From Nelumbo lutea (taxonomy: Eukaryota; Streptophyta; Magnoliopsida; Proteales; Nelumbonaceae): 64,000 nucleotides of DNA. The notes below the pieces were generated by a model that saw nothing but the letters and a program-made list of their open reading frames with translations, was not told where the DNA came from and searched no databases. The position numbers were made by a program, and so were the translations under genes. This document shows, piece by piece, positions 35,701 to 46,158 of this stretch. The stretch covers positions 9,548,633-9,612,632 of the forward strand of contig JAKGHH010000006.1 in the NCBI GenBank assembly GCA_022828595.1, read 5' to 3'. The first letter of the stretch is position 1, and the number at the start of each line of letters is the position of its first letter.

Positions 35701-36738
35701 ATACCCTTTTGAAGACCCTGAGGACCCCAAGAACTTCTGTAAGACAATACAGGTACTTGGTTGCACCTTATTGTTACAGCTTATATGAGGTAAAACAAAT
35801 TAATTATGTCATGTTTCTGACTTTTACAGCGCATTTCGAGTGTTCAATATTCTATCCCAGACTATGTTCACATTTCTGATGAGTGTCGCGAACTTATCTC
35901 GAGGATTTTTGATGCTAACCCTGGAACTGTAAGTTGTATATTCTTTGTTGCAAATGTGAGGCTCTTCTCTAGGAATTATTAACAAATTATGTTAGGAAGC
36001 ACACAGAATAGACCTAGACCTATAGCCCTGGCTTTAGACTCTATATATCTGAACCCCAAGGAGAAAATTCAAATTCAAGAATCATTAGCAAGGTTTGTTC
36101 CAGCATTCTGGCTTGGAAAGGAAGGGCAGTATTCTTGTGGACAGTAAATTTTACTGGTATTTTTGCAGTGATTGAGCCAGATGTTGCCAATGTGTTTTGC
36201 TCAGTAGCCGCAAGCAAATGCTGTTATTACAACTTCCTGTCTGTATGCTTCATTGATAAACTTTTCATCTCTATGTTATTTCTAGATCATGTTTACAACT
36301 TTAAGAGTACTTGCATCTTTGCTTTCTTGTCAAAGTTTGGTGAAATGGCAACTTCCTTGACTCCTTATCTTTACAAGTTCAGCTCTTCATGATATTGCTG
36401 CTTTAACTGTTGGAGATTCTCATGCTTTTCAATATAACCTGTAACAGAGAATAACCATTCCTGAGATAAGAAACCATGAATGGTTTCTGAAGAACCTACC
36501 TGCAGACCTCATGGATGAAAACATGATGAACAACCAGTTTGAAGAGCCTGATCAGCCAATGCAAAGTATTGATCAAATCATGCAGATCATAGCTGAGGCT
36601 ACAATACCTGCAGCTGGAACCCGTATTCTTGACCAGTTTTTTTCTGGCTGCCAGGACCTTGATGATGACATGGATGACCTGGACAGTGATCCCGACCTCG
36701 ATGTTGACAGCAGTGGAGAGATAGTCTATGCAATGTGA
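17725..36738 (+). CDS. SnRK2.6: Subclass III SnRK2 serine/threonine protein kinase (SnRK2.6/OST1-like), 9 exons
   Basis: Exons: 17725-17901, 18891-18965, 19052-19153, 19239-19292, 19387-19479, 30649-30741, 35648-35752, 35830-35928, 36448-36738. All introns are GT-AG, every junction falls between codons, and the joined frame is open for 362 codons, the length of Arabidopsis SnRK2.6. Visible parts are the glycine loop GSGNFG (30-35), ATP lysine in VAVKYIERG (K52), catalytic [10 protein letters not shown] (D142), DFG (162-164), the activation loop with S173 and S177 before [11 protein letters not shown], an SnRK2 box (about 303-320) and an acidic C-terminal ABA box (336-362) ending EIVYAM. In the known family these kinases are inhibited by clade A PP2C phosphatases through the acidic box. 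They are released by abscisic acid and then phosphorylate ion channels and bZIP factors. The first residues resemble SnRK2.6 more than SnRK2.2. Oddities: C229 and the string FDANPGT (260-266), where relatives usually have R and FVA(D/N)P. Introns 5 (11,169 bp) and 6 (4,906 bp) are swollen by transposons. Confidence 0.96.
19877..19996 (-). mobile_element. 120-bp LINE tail in intron 5 with perfect 18-bp target duplication
   Basis: The insert begins with a T-run (poly-A tail of a minus-strand insertion) followed by a LINE-like 3' end (AATAAAATTACTTT on the minus strand). It is bordered by two identical 18-base copies of acatgtccagccaatctt (19859-19876 and 19997-20014). This is the pattern of target-primed reverse transcription with extreme 5' truncation. 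Confidence 0.85.
20450..20670 (+). repeat. 5' LTR of the intronic copia element
   Basis: Starts TGTTGAGATCATG and ends TTTGACA directly before the primer-binding site. It contains a possible promoter motif TATAAAT (20574-20580 area) and matches 29786-30003 with visible scattered differences. Confidence 0.78.
20671..20682 (+). other. tRNA primer-binding site of the intronic copia element
   Basis: TGGTATCAGAGC is complementary to the 3' end of initiator methionine tRNA, as in most plant copia elements, and lies directly after the LTR. Confidence 0.85.
22267..23645 (-). mobile_element. 5'-truncated L1-like LINE, antisense, in the copia protease-integrase spacer
   Basis: Begins at the left with a T-run (its poly-A tail) and reads on the minus strand. 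Its largest frame (23089-22373) encodes a LINE C-terminal region: the [12 protein letters not shown] part after the zinc-binding RT domain, then RNase H with [33 protein letters not shown] and [13 protein letters not shown]. More ORF2 is at 23629-23285. It is cut off near 23645. The 3' end resembles that of the LINE at 24703. Confidence 0.86.
24703..27785 (-). mobile_element. 5'-truncated L1-like LINE, antisense, in the copia integrase C-terminal region
   Basis: A T-run at the left edge is the poly-A tail. Minus-strand pieces are in ORF2 order. They are 27699-27439 (between endonuclease and RT), 27307-27032 (RT with [14 protein letters not shown] and IRGVKKGDP), 26711-26499 (RT end, [17 protein letters not shown]), 25804-25256 (zinc-binding RT domain, [18 protein letters not shown]) and 25128-24877 (RNase H end, [10 protein letters not shown]). 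The flanks repeat a near-identical stretch, ttatgtgctttt (left, about 24692) and ttatgtgttttc (right, about 27793), consistent with a target duplication. The copia frame ALC(A/V)F is duplicated across the insertion. Frames are broken. Confidence 0.88.
29786..30003 (+). repeat. 3' LTR of the intronic copia element
   Basis: Preceded by a G-rich polypurine tract. The first two bases appear changed (TAGAGATTG instead of TGTTGAGAT). Ends GATTTGACA, after which kinase intron sequence follows. Confidence 0.77.
30316..30590 (-). repeat. Possible LINE 3' fragment in intron 5
   Basis: A T-run at 30317-30323 followed by AATGATAAACTATC and AATTTATTTAAAG resembles the A-tailed 3' ends of the LINEs in this window read on the minus strand. 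Boundaries and target duplication were not found. Confidence 0.35.
30875..31020 (-). repeat. SINE-like tail (Au-SINE-like) in intron 6
   Basis: The stretch CATCATCATCATC is followed by TAAGCCTTGTTC and TGGGGTCGGCTACATGAATC. This is the reverse complement of the 3' end typical of plant Au-like SINEs. The left edge is set by the CAT repeat; the right edge is a guess. Confidence 0.5.
31073..31181. repeat. Tourist-like MITE, 109 bp, in intron 6
   Basis: Second copy of the element at 9138-9246. It has the same length, TTA flanks (31070-31072, 31182-31184), left end GTCTTAGTTTGGAAAGAGTA and right end TACTCCTTCCATACTGAGCC. It has more mismatches between its two arms than the first copy. Confidence 0.82.
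31485..31580. repeat. Two-copy tandem repeat in intron 6
   Basis: AAATAAAGCT(G/A)TACCTGAT followed by AACACAATAA occurs twice, about 62 bases apart (near 31488 and 31550). Confidence 0.7.
32550..33063 (-). mobile_element. Internal LINE fragment in intron 6, flanked by a 20-bp direct repeat
   Basis: Minus-strand frames encode LINE sequence (33149-32919: [20 protein letters not shown]; 32845-32540: [20 protein letters not shown] then RNase H to EGDSKL). The fragment stops inside RNase H, with no 3' region and no poly-A. It is bordered by identical 20-base repeats starting TCAGAAATAG (32530-32549, 33064-33083). Confidence 0.78.
33191..33420. repeat. MITE-like element in intron 6
   Basis: Left end TTAGGGACTGTTTGATTACA mirrors right end TTATCAAATGGTCCCTAA. 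The 230-bp body is AT-rich and non-coding. The TTA/TAA at the ends could be part of the inverted repeat or the target site. Confidence 0.65.
33421..35647. other. Remainder of kinase intron 6, no gene seen
   Basis: AT-rich intron sequence with short frames only. A small hairpin lies at 35404-35468 (GGTTTGAAAAATAAAGGTAG against CTACCTTTTCTTTCAAAC). The hairpin word CTACCTTTTCTTTCAAAC also occurs in every unit of the 745-bp array at 10.7-14.6 kb. Confidence 0.5.
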
Positions 36739-37250
36739 TTGTGTTCCCTTTCATGGTTAAACACCTTCCATGACAAAAGTTCAATACACGCTTCTGGGCC
36801 TGGTGGGCATGCGAAGGTTGGGGGAGGTTTGGAGGCTGATTATTATATAACTATTAGGCAGTCTGGTGGGAAGTAGGTCAAAACATGACTACTGCCAGTC
36901 GTCCTCCATCTATCACAGTGACTTGTTCATAATGCACAGCTTGATCCAGTCTGTATGTTTGTGAGGAACTTTCAATGTTTGCAACCCGCCCCAGGTTCTG
37001 GTAATTCAAGGGTTGGGTGAATTCGACCCATATTTTCCCGGTGCTGTCCTGTTTACCTATTATTGTGTTGTAGTGATGTGTTTTTGTTCTGTTGCCACCT
37101 TCATGTGGCGTGTATGTACTCTTCTATTACACAGTAAACGGTTGCTACAAATGTGTTGGCCCGTGATGTTTCGTTGCTTTGCTTTCTTCTATATTAACTT
37201 GTTACATCTTTGAAAGCTTGACATATTTGAAACCCGGCCTTCTTTGTTTC
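36739..37250 (+). other. Probable 3' untranslated region of the SnRK2 gene
   Basis: This stretch follows the TGA at 36736-36738. It is T-rich and GT-rich, with no canonical AATAAA seen, so the poly-A site is not fixed. Repeats begin at about 37345. Confidence 0.45.
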
Positions 37251-37344
37251 TATATATTATTAACTTGTTACATCTTTGTTCTGCTCGATTACCAAGAATT
37301 TTAAAGTCATGAATGCCTTTTAAGTTTTAACTCTTGATACTTTT

Positions 37345-37855
37345 TTCCCAAGGTTCAAAAATTGGCCGATATGTATCGTATCGGGAGCACCCCGATACAC
37401 CCCTGTAGAGGGTGTATCGGGGTTTTGACTGGTTTAGGGGGTGAGCGAACCTTGAACTGGCTCCCCTGAACCGGATTTGAAAAAAATAAGTATTGATACT
37501 GCCTGACATGTCTCTACCGACGTATCGATATTTCCTTTAATATCTGTATCCATTTAGCTCTTTTTCGCTGCTGGAAAGTGGCAACTGAATCGCTCCCGCC
37601 CTAGAATCTAGAGGAAGGTTTAAAAAATCGATACGTATTGGCTCGTATCAGCTGATACGTATTGTATCAGGAGCAATCCGATATGCCCTTACAGAGGGTG
37701 TATTGGGGGGTTTTGACCAGTTCAGGGGTGGATGAACCTTAAACTGGCCCTACTGAACCGGATTTGAAAAAAAAAAATAACAAAAATATAAAAAAGTACC
37801 GATACCTGATACCCGGTAAGGGCATATAGATGTTTAGAACCTTGCTCTAGAGAGG
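37345..37855. repeat. Two diverged tandem copies of a CGATAC-rich repeat
   Basis: Copy 1 (about 37355-37500) and copy 2 (about 37645-37810) share GAGGGTGTAT(C/T)GGGG, TTTTGAC(T/C)(G/A)GTT(T/C)AGGG, GAACCTT(G/A)AACTGGC and CTGAACCGGATTTGAAAAAA. The GTATCGTATCGG-type words at the start suggest a dispersed plant repeat. Non-coding. Confidence 0.75.
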
Positions 37856-38194
37856 GCCTATAAAAAAGAGCATTATGAAATGATCTCCCTCTCGTTCACC
37901 TTTTTCGGCTTTTCCAGCAAGTTTTTGAAAACTAAGGATGAATCTCCCTGCTTAAAAAGGTTCAACTAAAGAATAATGTCATAATATTACATTTTATCTC
38001 AGTTTTTGTGAAGGTTGTTCCCAAATGGAATCTTCAAGCTAAACAATATGGTTGGCACAGAGAATCTACCATACCAATATCTTCTATGTGTAAATTAAAG
38101 GTGTAATTTGGATGGAGACTATCTCACAAATCTCAGAGTTAGAATTGCCAAGCTCAATGTCGGGGTGAACTACAATGTGAATTGCTTTTTTTGT

Positions 38195-38312
38195 TAGTTC
38201 TAAAAACAACTCAAAACCATTTTCTTGTTTTTATTGTTATTGATTCTAAAAACAAATCAAAACCATCTTCTTGTTATTGGTTCTAAAAACAAATCAAAAC
38301 CATCTTGTTTGA
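38195..38312. repeat. Three short tandem copies of a CTAAAAACAA unit
   Basis: The word TTCTAAAAACAA(A/C)TCAAAACC recurs at about 38199, 38242 and 38280 with similar spacing and TTGTTATTG between copies. It lies in an AT-rich stretch rich in TGTTT and AAACA (to about 38640). Confidence 0.72.
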
Positions 38313-38723
38313 AAACAGATTGTTTCTTAAACAAGAACACAAGAAACATGTGTTTGTTTATCTTTTTTTTTTTTTGTTTTCAAAACTGAAACTAAAAACA
38401 TTTTCTTAAATCTGGATTAAAAAATAATTTTTTTTCATTTAATTATTCAATTTAATGTTCTATAAATCATATAATTTCTATATTAAAAAAAATATTTTTG
38501 TTTTAAAAATCAATATTTTGTTGAATATAAAAACATGGTTAACGTATATTTTGAAAAAAAAAAGTTCAAAAACATGTTTTTTTTTTTATGTTTTTAAAGA
38601 TGTGACGATTATAAAAACAAATGAAAACAAAAACACTGTTGTAGACATCCCATAGTGATAACAAATTACTGAAATCAGGATAACAAAAAGAAATATTGCC
38701 ATTGATTCATTCTCTACCATTTA

Positions 38724-39235
38724 GGGGGCATTCTTTTTTTGGATTTTGAGAGAGGGGAAAGTTGGTCAATGGGATTTTGGTTCCCATTGACCAAGAATCC
38801 CATGCTCTTTTTCCAGATTTATATGGGGACCAGGGAAAGTTTATTTTCTACCATTTAGGGGGCGTTCTTTTTTTGGATTTTGAGGGGGGAAAGTTGGGCA
38901 ATGGGATTTTGGTTCCCATTGACCAAGAATCCCATATTCTTTTTCCAGATTTATATGGGGACCAGGGAAAGTTTATTTTCTTGGGTAAGTGATACCCATC
39001 TCCTATGCGGGTAAATAACTTTTCCACCTAGGGGGAAAGTTGCCAACACTTGAATGGGACAAAAATACCCCTTTTAATAATGGATTTTTATGGCTAAAAT
39101 AGTCATTGCCTTATTTAAGTGAGAAATAAAAGAACATGGATAAATGCATTTACCGGGTAAGTGTTTCCCAGGAAAAACTTACTTGGATAACTGCATTTGC
39201 CTAGGTAAGTAAATTACCGAAAAGAGAACGAGGCC
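38724..39235. repeat. PIF/Harbinger-like MITE, 512 bp, with internal tandem duplication
   Basis: TTA flanks (38721-38723, 39236-39238). Left end GGGGGCATTCTTTTTTT mirrors right end AAAAGAGAACGAGGCC. The left part is duplicated in tandem (about 38717-38848 and 38849-38980, including GACCAAGAATCCCAT and TATATGGGGACCAGGGAAAG). The right part is related to the MITE at 7507-7753. Confidence 0.75.
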
Positions 39236-39744
39236 TTATTGATAGTGGCCTTTTTTGGTAAAGCTGACACGGAAGTTTGGAACAACTTAACATTAGGGAG
39301 TGGCAGAAAGGCTTTCCAAGGCGTCCAGACTTGGAATTGGTATATATATGCCAGTCACATGCAAGGCATGTGAGAAGATATATTGCTTAATTTAATTAAG
39401 GAAAATTCATGAACAATATCTTGAACTTGGGGGTTTTGTCTAGTCAGTCCCTGAACTTTTAAACATGTCTCTGCAGTATCCTGAACTTTCAATTTGTGTC
39501 TAGTAGTTCCCTACTGTTAGTTGACCATCAACGGCCAAGTGGAACGACTGAATTACCCTTCATATTCCGAGGAATAGAGAGAGATTTTTTAGAAAAAAGA
39601 CAAAACTGCCTTCATCTAAAAAAGGGTTTATGAGGCGCATTGTTCACTTAAAACGTGGCTTTGTTTTGAGGTTGCAGTGGTCGCCGCTAGTGTGATTGTT
39701 TGAGTAAACGCCGACAGAGAACACTTTCATAGCCAACGATTAAC

Positions 39745-40170
39745 TGAGCATTCTCACCCTCTACACACCCTCTCTCTTTCTCTAGCAGACCCTTTCACAC
39801 TCTCACCCTTTGAACCCTCTCTCTCTCTCTCTCTAACAGACTATCCCTGACATTCTCTTTGAACCCTCAATCTCTCTCTCAGCCTTACACTCTCTTGAAC
39901 CATATCTCACCATCTGAACCCTCCCTATCTCTAATAGACTCTCCCTCACACCCTCACACCCTCTAAACTCTCTCTCAATCTTTACCAGACTCTACCTCAC
40001 CCTCTTTCTCTCTCTAGCAGACCCTCCCTCACACTCTCACACTCTGAACCCTTTCTCTCTCTAACAGACCATCCCTTACACTCTCATCCTCTGAACCCCC
40101 CCTTCTCTCTCTCTAACTAGCCAATTTCTTTCAGCTTTTCCCTTGATCTCTCTCACACACTCTCTCAGCC
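39745..40170. repeat. CT-rich degenerate minisatellite
   Basis: Repeats of the type CTCTCTCTAACAGACC, CTCACACTCTCACC and CTCTGAACCCT recur every 40-60 bases. No coding frame is seen. Confidence 0.8.
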
Positions 40171-41590
40171 TTATACTCTTGAAGGTCATGAGTCACAACA
40201 TGCTGAAATAATTATATTAGTCAGTTCAATAATCTTTATGACTTCATGAAACATGTATATGCATGGTTCCTCATTAGCATAATGCATTTCCAACTGATTG
40301 TTTGGTGGTTGAAATAGGGATCTAATGGATAAAAATCGGTACACATACACTTCTTGCAACGGAGCTTTTGTGGATAATGGCTGCAATTGGCACTTCTGTT
40401 TTTTTTTGTCTCTTGAAGAGTGGAAGATGAGATCACAGATCGATTGTTATTGTGTCTTTTTTTGGTCTTCCTTGTTTTTGTGAAGGAGATAGATATTTGT
40501 TTTTTTTTTTTTTTTTGGCAGGGGTTGAAACTGAACTACTTGTATTTGTAAATCTTTTGTTTGTGGAAGCAAATACACGTTGTATAGGTAAAAACTTTTT
40601 GTGAATGGTGAATATATGATGAATATGGAAAATTGTTTTTCTTCCTAAGAATTTGTCAAAGCTGTTTGTGAATGGTGAATATGTGATAAATATGGATGGA
40701 TGTTTTTTTCATAAGATTATGTCACAACTCTTTGCAGGTGTTTTTAATACAAGATAATGATAAGGTGTTTTGACTAAGGGTTGGCATTTGGTTTAACCGA
40801 ACATTATTTTGGTTTTAACCGAAATAGAAGACCACCGGATTTTTTTGAATTATCTCTCAATTCAATATTTCTTTATACAAACAATTCTTTTATAACATAG
40901 AGAGTTTCTCAAGATTTTAGGTCCTCAAAATCTTAAATAAGATATTTATCTTCTTACATAATGTAAATTCTTGACTATTATTCATCATGTTTAATGATGA
41001 TAATGTTAGTCTCCTCAAAAATTAAGTTGTGATGAACTAAATTTTCTGATTTTTAAGATGCATCAATGGTGAATGTGCCATACAAACAAGTTTGAACCCC
41101 AGAGTTTCAAAGGCTTAAAGAATCGAAAGTAAATAAAAAAGAGGAAACAGCCATCGCTGGTTTTCAACCGACGACTATTGTTGGTTTTCATCACGTAGTA
41201 CCAATACAAGTCAATGAACGGAGCAGTGATAGAAAGCAAGGATTCTGTTTCTAAAGCGAAAAAAAGAGGAAACTAATGGCCAGCAAGTGGCCAAGAATAT
41301 AGAGGAAAAGAAAAAGTAAATAAAAAATATGAAAAAGAATAAAAAGAATGAATAATCTTACCTGAGAAAATTTGTACTTCACCATAGAAAGAGCGTTCAT
41401 TTTGCTGGAAAATAACGTTTAGTTCGCTGGAGCAAATGTATGTAACCAACCTTTGGCACTTAAGCTAACTCTTGAGCTTTGACAATAGACAATAGATTGG
41501 GTCTTGCCGCCAACTTAGGTTAGGTGACTTATGTCTTAGGTTGGTCTTGGGTTAATGGTTAATGGTTTAGGACTTGCTGACTTAGGTTAG
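40171..41590. other. Intergenic stretch, no gene seen
   Basis: AT-rich sequence with a T-run at 40499-40516. A near repeat is seen at about 40595-40700 (TTTGTGAATGGTGAATAT twice). No frame resembles a known family. Confidence 0.5.
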
Positions 41591-41938
41591 TATTGAGGAT
41601 ATTGAGGGATCGACCAGCCCTAGTTCTCCTACCAAAAAGAAGGTGTTACTCTATCGAAGATGGAGCAGTTACTATAGAGAGACCAGCTAGAGGATCTCCT
41701 ACCAAAGATGGAGTAGTTACTATAGAGAGACCAGCCAGAATGAAAAGGAAACTTTCTCATTAGGAAGTTTCTTAGCTAGGCTAATTACCTTGATTGCATG
41801 TTGCTATTCTTGTAATTATTTTCAAGATTTATTCACCATTGTTTTGTATATAATACCTTTGTACAATCAAATCAATGTTAATGGAATTGGACCCATTCCT
41901 TTAGAATTATTTTCTTTCTCTTCATTAGACTTTTAACT
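41591..41938 (+). repeat. 5' LTR, 348 bp, with internal 30-bp-type repeats
   Basis: It holds two copies of AGTTACTATAGAGAGACCAG, at about 41669 and 41709. A likely TATA motif GTATATAATACC is at about 41846. Ends in TTTTAACT next to the primer-binding site. Confidence 0.88.
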
Positions 41939-41950
41939 TGGTATCAGAGC
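41939..41950 (+). other. tRNA primer-binding site of the 41.6-46.5 kb copia element
   Basis: TGGTATCAGAGC, the copia-type initiator-methionine tRNA complement, directly after the LTR. Confidence 0.88.
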
Positions 41951-42040
41951 CAAGTCTTTGCAACCCATCCATGGATTTCAACACTACAATGCATCTGAAG
42001 CAATGAGCTCAAACTCAACCTTTTCTTAGATTCCTTCAAC

Positions 42041-45000
42041 GCCAATGAATGTCAGCTCCATTCCCAACATCTCCCACTATCTGACAATCAAGCTCAATGG
42101 GGAAAACTTTCTTCTCTGGAAAGCTCAACTACTACCAGAACTTCAAGCTCACATGCTAATGGGATTAATTGATGGGTCGGCCAAGCCTCCCTTGGAAGAG
42201 ATTTAGGATCCTACTAATAACAATAAGAGAATTCTTAACCCAAAATTTTCTACTTGGGTACAATTAGATCAACTTGTCTTAAGTTGGCTCGTAGCATTTC
42301 TAACTAAGGGAGTTTTAGCACAAGTTGTTGGACTCTTTACAACTGCTGAAGCTTGGAGTGCTTTGGAAAAATCCTTCTCCTCGCATTCTCAGTCTAGGGT
42401 ACTACAACTTAGGTGCTAACTTTAGAATCTCAAGAAGTGAAATCTGTCAATTAGTGACTATGTTCAGAAAGCCAAAATGATTGCAGATAATCTTTCTACA
42501 GTTTTAGAACTAGTAGCAAAAGAATATCTGGTTTTATACGTCCTATATGGCTTGGGTAGTGAGTTTGAATCTCTTATTATAGCAATAACAAATCGAACTG
42601 ATGCAGATCAACTTAGTATTAGTGATGTTCTTGGACTTCTCTTGAGTCATGAAGCCTAGCTTCTACAACACAATTGCAACAAATAATAATAAAAATTCAT
42701 CCAATAATTTTGTCTTCTCAGAATTCCTATAATCAAAATAGAGGAAGTTATAATAGTGGCAGAGGTAGGGGGTGTGGTAGTCAGCCCTCTGGTCATGGAC
42801 AAGGTCATGGAAGAGGAAACACCATTATCTGTTAACTTTGTAACAAACCGGGTCATGAAGCACTGAAATGTTACAAACAGTATGATCTCACTTATCAAGG
42901 AGAGAATAACTCAAATCCACCAGATCTTGTAGCCTTTCATAGTGGAATGTCACACAATGGCTCTGTTTCCGGGTTCAATCCAATATGGTATCTGGATAGT
43001 GGCACCACCCATCATATGACACCGAATGCTGGTAACTTATAAATTAGATCGAATTATCAAGGTTCTGATCAAGTCAAGATTGGTAACGGAATAGGTTTGG
43101 TGATAGATAATATTGGATCAACCTCTATTTTTTGCAATGTTAATGAATTTTGTCTTGAACAAGTATTTCATGTTATTGCTCTAATAAAAGATATGCTTTT
43201 AATAAGTAAGTTTACCAAGGATAATAATTTGATTTTTGAGTTTCACTCGGATTTCTTTGTCTTGAAGGACCATATAGGAAGAGCTTTACTTTGAGGACCT
43301 AGTAGAGATGGACTCTATCAGTTTCCCGAGACAATTCAACACAAGACAAATAACTCAGAAGCTCTTGTAGGCGAGAAGGATGATTCCTTGAAAGAATGGC
43401 ATCAACAGCTTGGTCATACATCTCTAAAAGTTGTTAAAAATGTTATTCTAAATTTGGTTTGCCATATTCAAAGTCTCTTAGTCACCTTTTTGTGTGTGAG
43501 GCATGTCAAATGGGTAAAGCCCATCGTTTTATTTACCTTTATTTGATACAAAATTTTCTTCTCCACTTGAGTTAGTTTTTTTTTTTTTTGATATTATGGG
43601 GACCTGCCCCAACTTTGTCTAATAAAGGATATAAATTTTATGTTTTATTCATTGATGCCTACTCCAAATTTTCATGGATTTATCCCCTTGAGAAAAAAGC
43701 AGATGTGTTTAATACTTTTCTTATATTTAAAAGTCATGTAGAAACCATATTTTCTACCAAAATCAAGATGTTTCAGAGTGATTGGGGCAGAGAATTTCAC
43801 AAATTTTCTCATTATCTTGATGATGCAGGCCACACATGAACATAATGGCAGTGTTGAAAACAAACATTGGCATGTCATTGAGTCCACATTATCTCTACTA
43901 GCGGCCTCCTCTCTTCCTCAGTCCTTCTAGGTAGATGCTACTGAAATTGCCATTTTCTTATCAATCGATTGCCTACTCCGGGCCTTAGTAATCTCTCTCC
44001 TTATGAAAAATCGTTTGGGAAACCACCAGATTATTCTCTGTTAAAAGTGTTTGGTTGTAAGTGTTATCCTCTTCTTTGGCCCTACAACAAACACAAGATG
44101 GATTTTCGCTTTGTGCCTTGTATATTCATTAGCTATAGTAACTATCACATAGGGTATCATTGTTACAATCCTACTACGAGGCGAGAAATTATTGCCTGAC
44201 ATGTTGCCTTTGATGAGAACTCCATCGGTCTGTTACAGTCATCACCGTCTACCATCTCCTCGAACACTACTAGCATCATTCTTCCTCCTCTAGGTGTCAC
44301 TGACTCTGCTCCTTGTCTGACTCCTGCTATTCCTGAGGTATCTTCCTATCCTCTACCTTCTATTGAGATTACTAATGAGGAATATGCTACTTCTTCTCCT
44401 GACCCAGAACAACTAGTTTCTATAAGTGATGACCTCTTACCAGTTTGGCGCACTTGAGCTCTTCAAGAGCTCTTGGACACAACTTCGGTGGTGCAACTTC
44501 CTATGTGCACTCATTCCATGGAAACAAGGTCCATGGAAGCTCATTTGGCTTGCGCTCTACTTGCCACTTGCCATCCTCTTCCGTTTGAGTTGCTTCATGA
44601 TGTCGCTACTCATGAAGTTGAACCATCTTCCTATACTCAAGCTTCCAAGTCTGCTCATTAACGTTTAGCCATGGCCACCGGGTTTCATGCCTTAGTTCAG
44701 AATGGTACTTGGGAGCTAGTTCCCTATGACTCATCTATGAATGCTGTTGGTTCCAAGTGGGTTTTCAAAATCAAATGTCACCCCGATGCTCGATGGCTTG
44801 ATTGATTGTTACAAAGCTCGTTTTATTGCTTAAGGCTTCACTCAGGTTCCTGGCGTTGACTTCACAAACACCTTCAGTCTTGTGGTCAAACCCACCACTG
44901 TTCGTACTGTTCTTTCTCTAAAAATATCTCGAGGATGGGATATTCGGAAATTAGATGTTCATAATGCATTTCTCAATGGATTCATTATAGAAACAATATA

Positions 45001-46120
45001 TACACGCCAACCCAAAGGTTTTGAGGATAGCAATTATCCACATCATATATGCAAGCTTCACAAGGTCCTCTATGGTCTCAAATAGGCCCCTCAGGCTTGG
45101 TTCTCTCATTTGAGCAATCGGCTTTGTGATCTTGGTTTTCGTGGTTAATAGTGTGATCCTTCATTGTTCATTTACACTCGGGATCATATTACCATATAGA
45201 TATTCGTTTATGTTGATGATATTATTGTTACTAGGTCCTCCTCCTCTCATGTTTCTCGTCTGATTGGTGACTTGTCTCAGTCCTTTGCTCTCAAAGATTT
45301 GGGGTCTTTGCATGATTTTCTTGGTATTGAAGCCCATCGGGATGCCACAAGGTTGTTTCTTTCTCAGTGCAAATATCTTTTGGACCTCTTGTTGAAGACC
45401 AATCTTGTTGTGGCTAAACTAGTTTTTAGTCCCATGGCTACCTCATCTCGCCTCTCTAAGTTCCAAAGGGAGACTTTATTTGACCCTACTCATTGTCGTA
45501 GGGTTGTGGGTGCACTTCAGTATGTTACTCTCACATGACCATATGTAGCTTTTGTTGTAAATAAAGCTTGTTAGTTTTTGCATGCTCCTACTAAGGAACA
45601 CTTGGCAGATATTAAAAGACTCTTGAGGTATCTCAAAGGCACTATTGATTTTTGTTGCATTTCTTCACCCAGTCCTTGGGGTCTTTAGCTGCCTACTCTG
45701 ATGTTGATTGGGCAGGTTGTCCTGATGACCGACGCTCTACCAAAGGTTATGGTATTTTCCTTGGTTTTCACTTAGTCTCGTGGAGTGCTAAAAAGCAACC
45801 TACTATTGCCCGGTCTAATACGGAGGTTGAATTTCAAGCTCTAGATAATGCAACTAAAGCACTAATGTGGCTCTAGTCTCTTCTCTCTGACTTGGGTGTT
45901 ACTCTCCAGTCGCCACCTGTGCTTTATTGTAATAATGTTAGAGCTACATATCTTGCAGCTCATCCCATATTTCATGCTCGTGCTAAGCATATAGAAGTCG
46001 ATTTTCATTTCTTACATGACCTTATTCTTAGTGGTTCGGTTTCTTCCCTCTCAGGATCAAGTTGCTGACATTTTCAATAAGCCTCTCTCTTCTCATCATT
46101 TCGAATGGCTTCGGTCCAAA
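42041..46120 (+). pseudogene. Copia gag-pol pseudogene
   Basis: Gag starts near 42047 (MNVSSIPNIS, then LTIKLNGENFLLWKAQ). The nucleocapsid zinc knuckle CNKPGHEALKCY is at about 42838. The protease is at about 42988 (WYLDSGTTHHMT). The pre-integrase motif WHQQLGHTSLKVV is at about 43399. Integrase lies at 43588-44199 (FYVLFIDAYSKFSWIYPL, FQSDWGREF, VFGCKCYPLL). Reverse transcriptase lies at about 44670-45540 and still has YVDDIIV. RNase H lies at about 45650-46110 (SDVDWAGCPDDRRSTKGY). The frame is broken at least a dozen times. The preserved YVDD box contrasts with the changed boxes of the two copia elements to its left. Confidence 0.88.
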
Positions 46121-46158
46121 CTTCATGTTCTTCCAACCCATTTTCGCTTGAGGGGGTG

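Noticed and set aside
17725..36738. The SnRK2 gene as a pseudogene because of its transposon-filled introns
   Set aside because: All nine exons join in frame, every splice site is GT-AG, the length matches the family and all catalytic and regulatory motifs are present.
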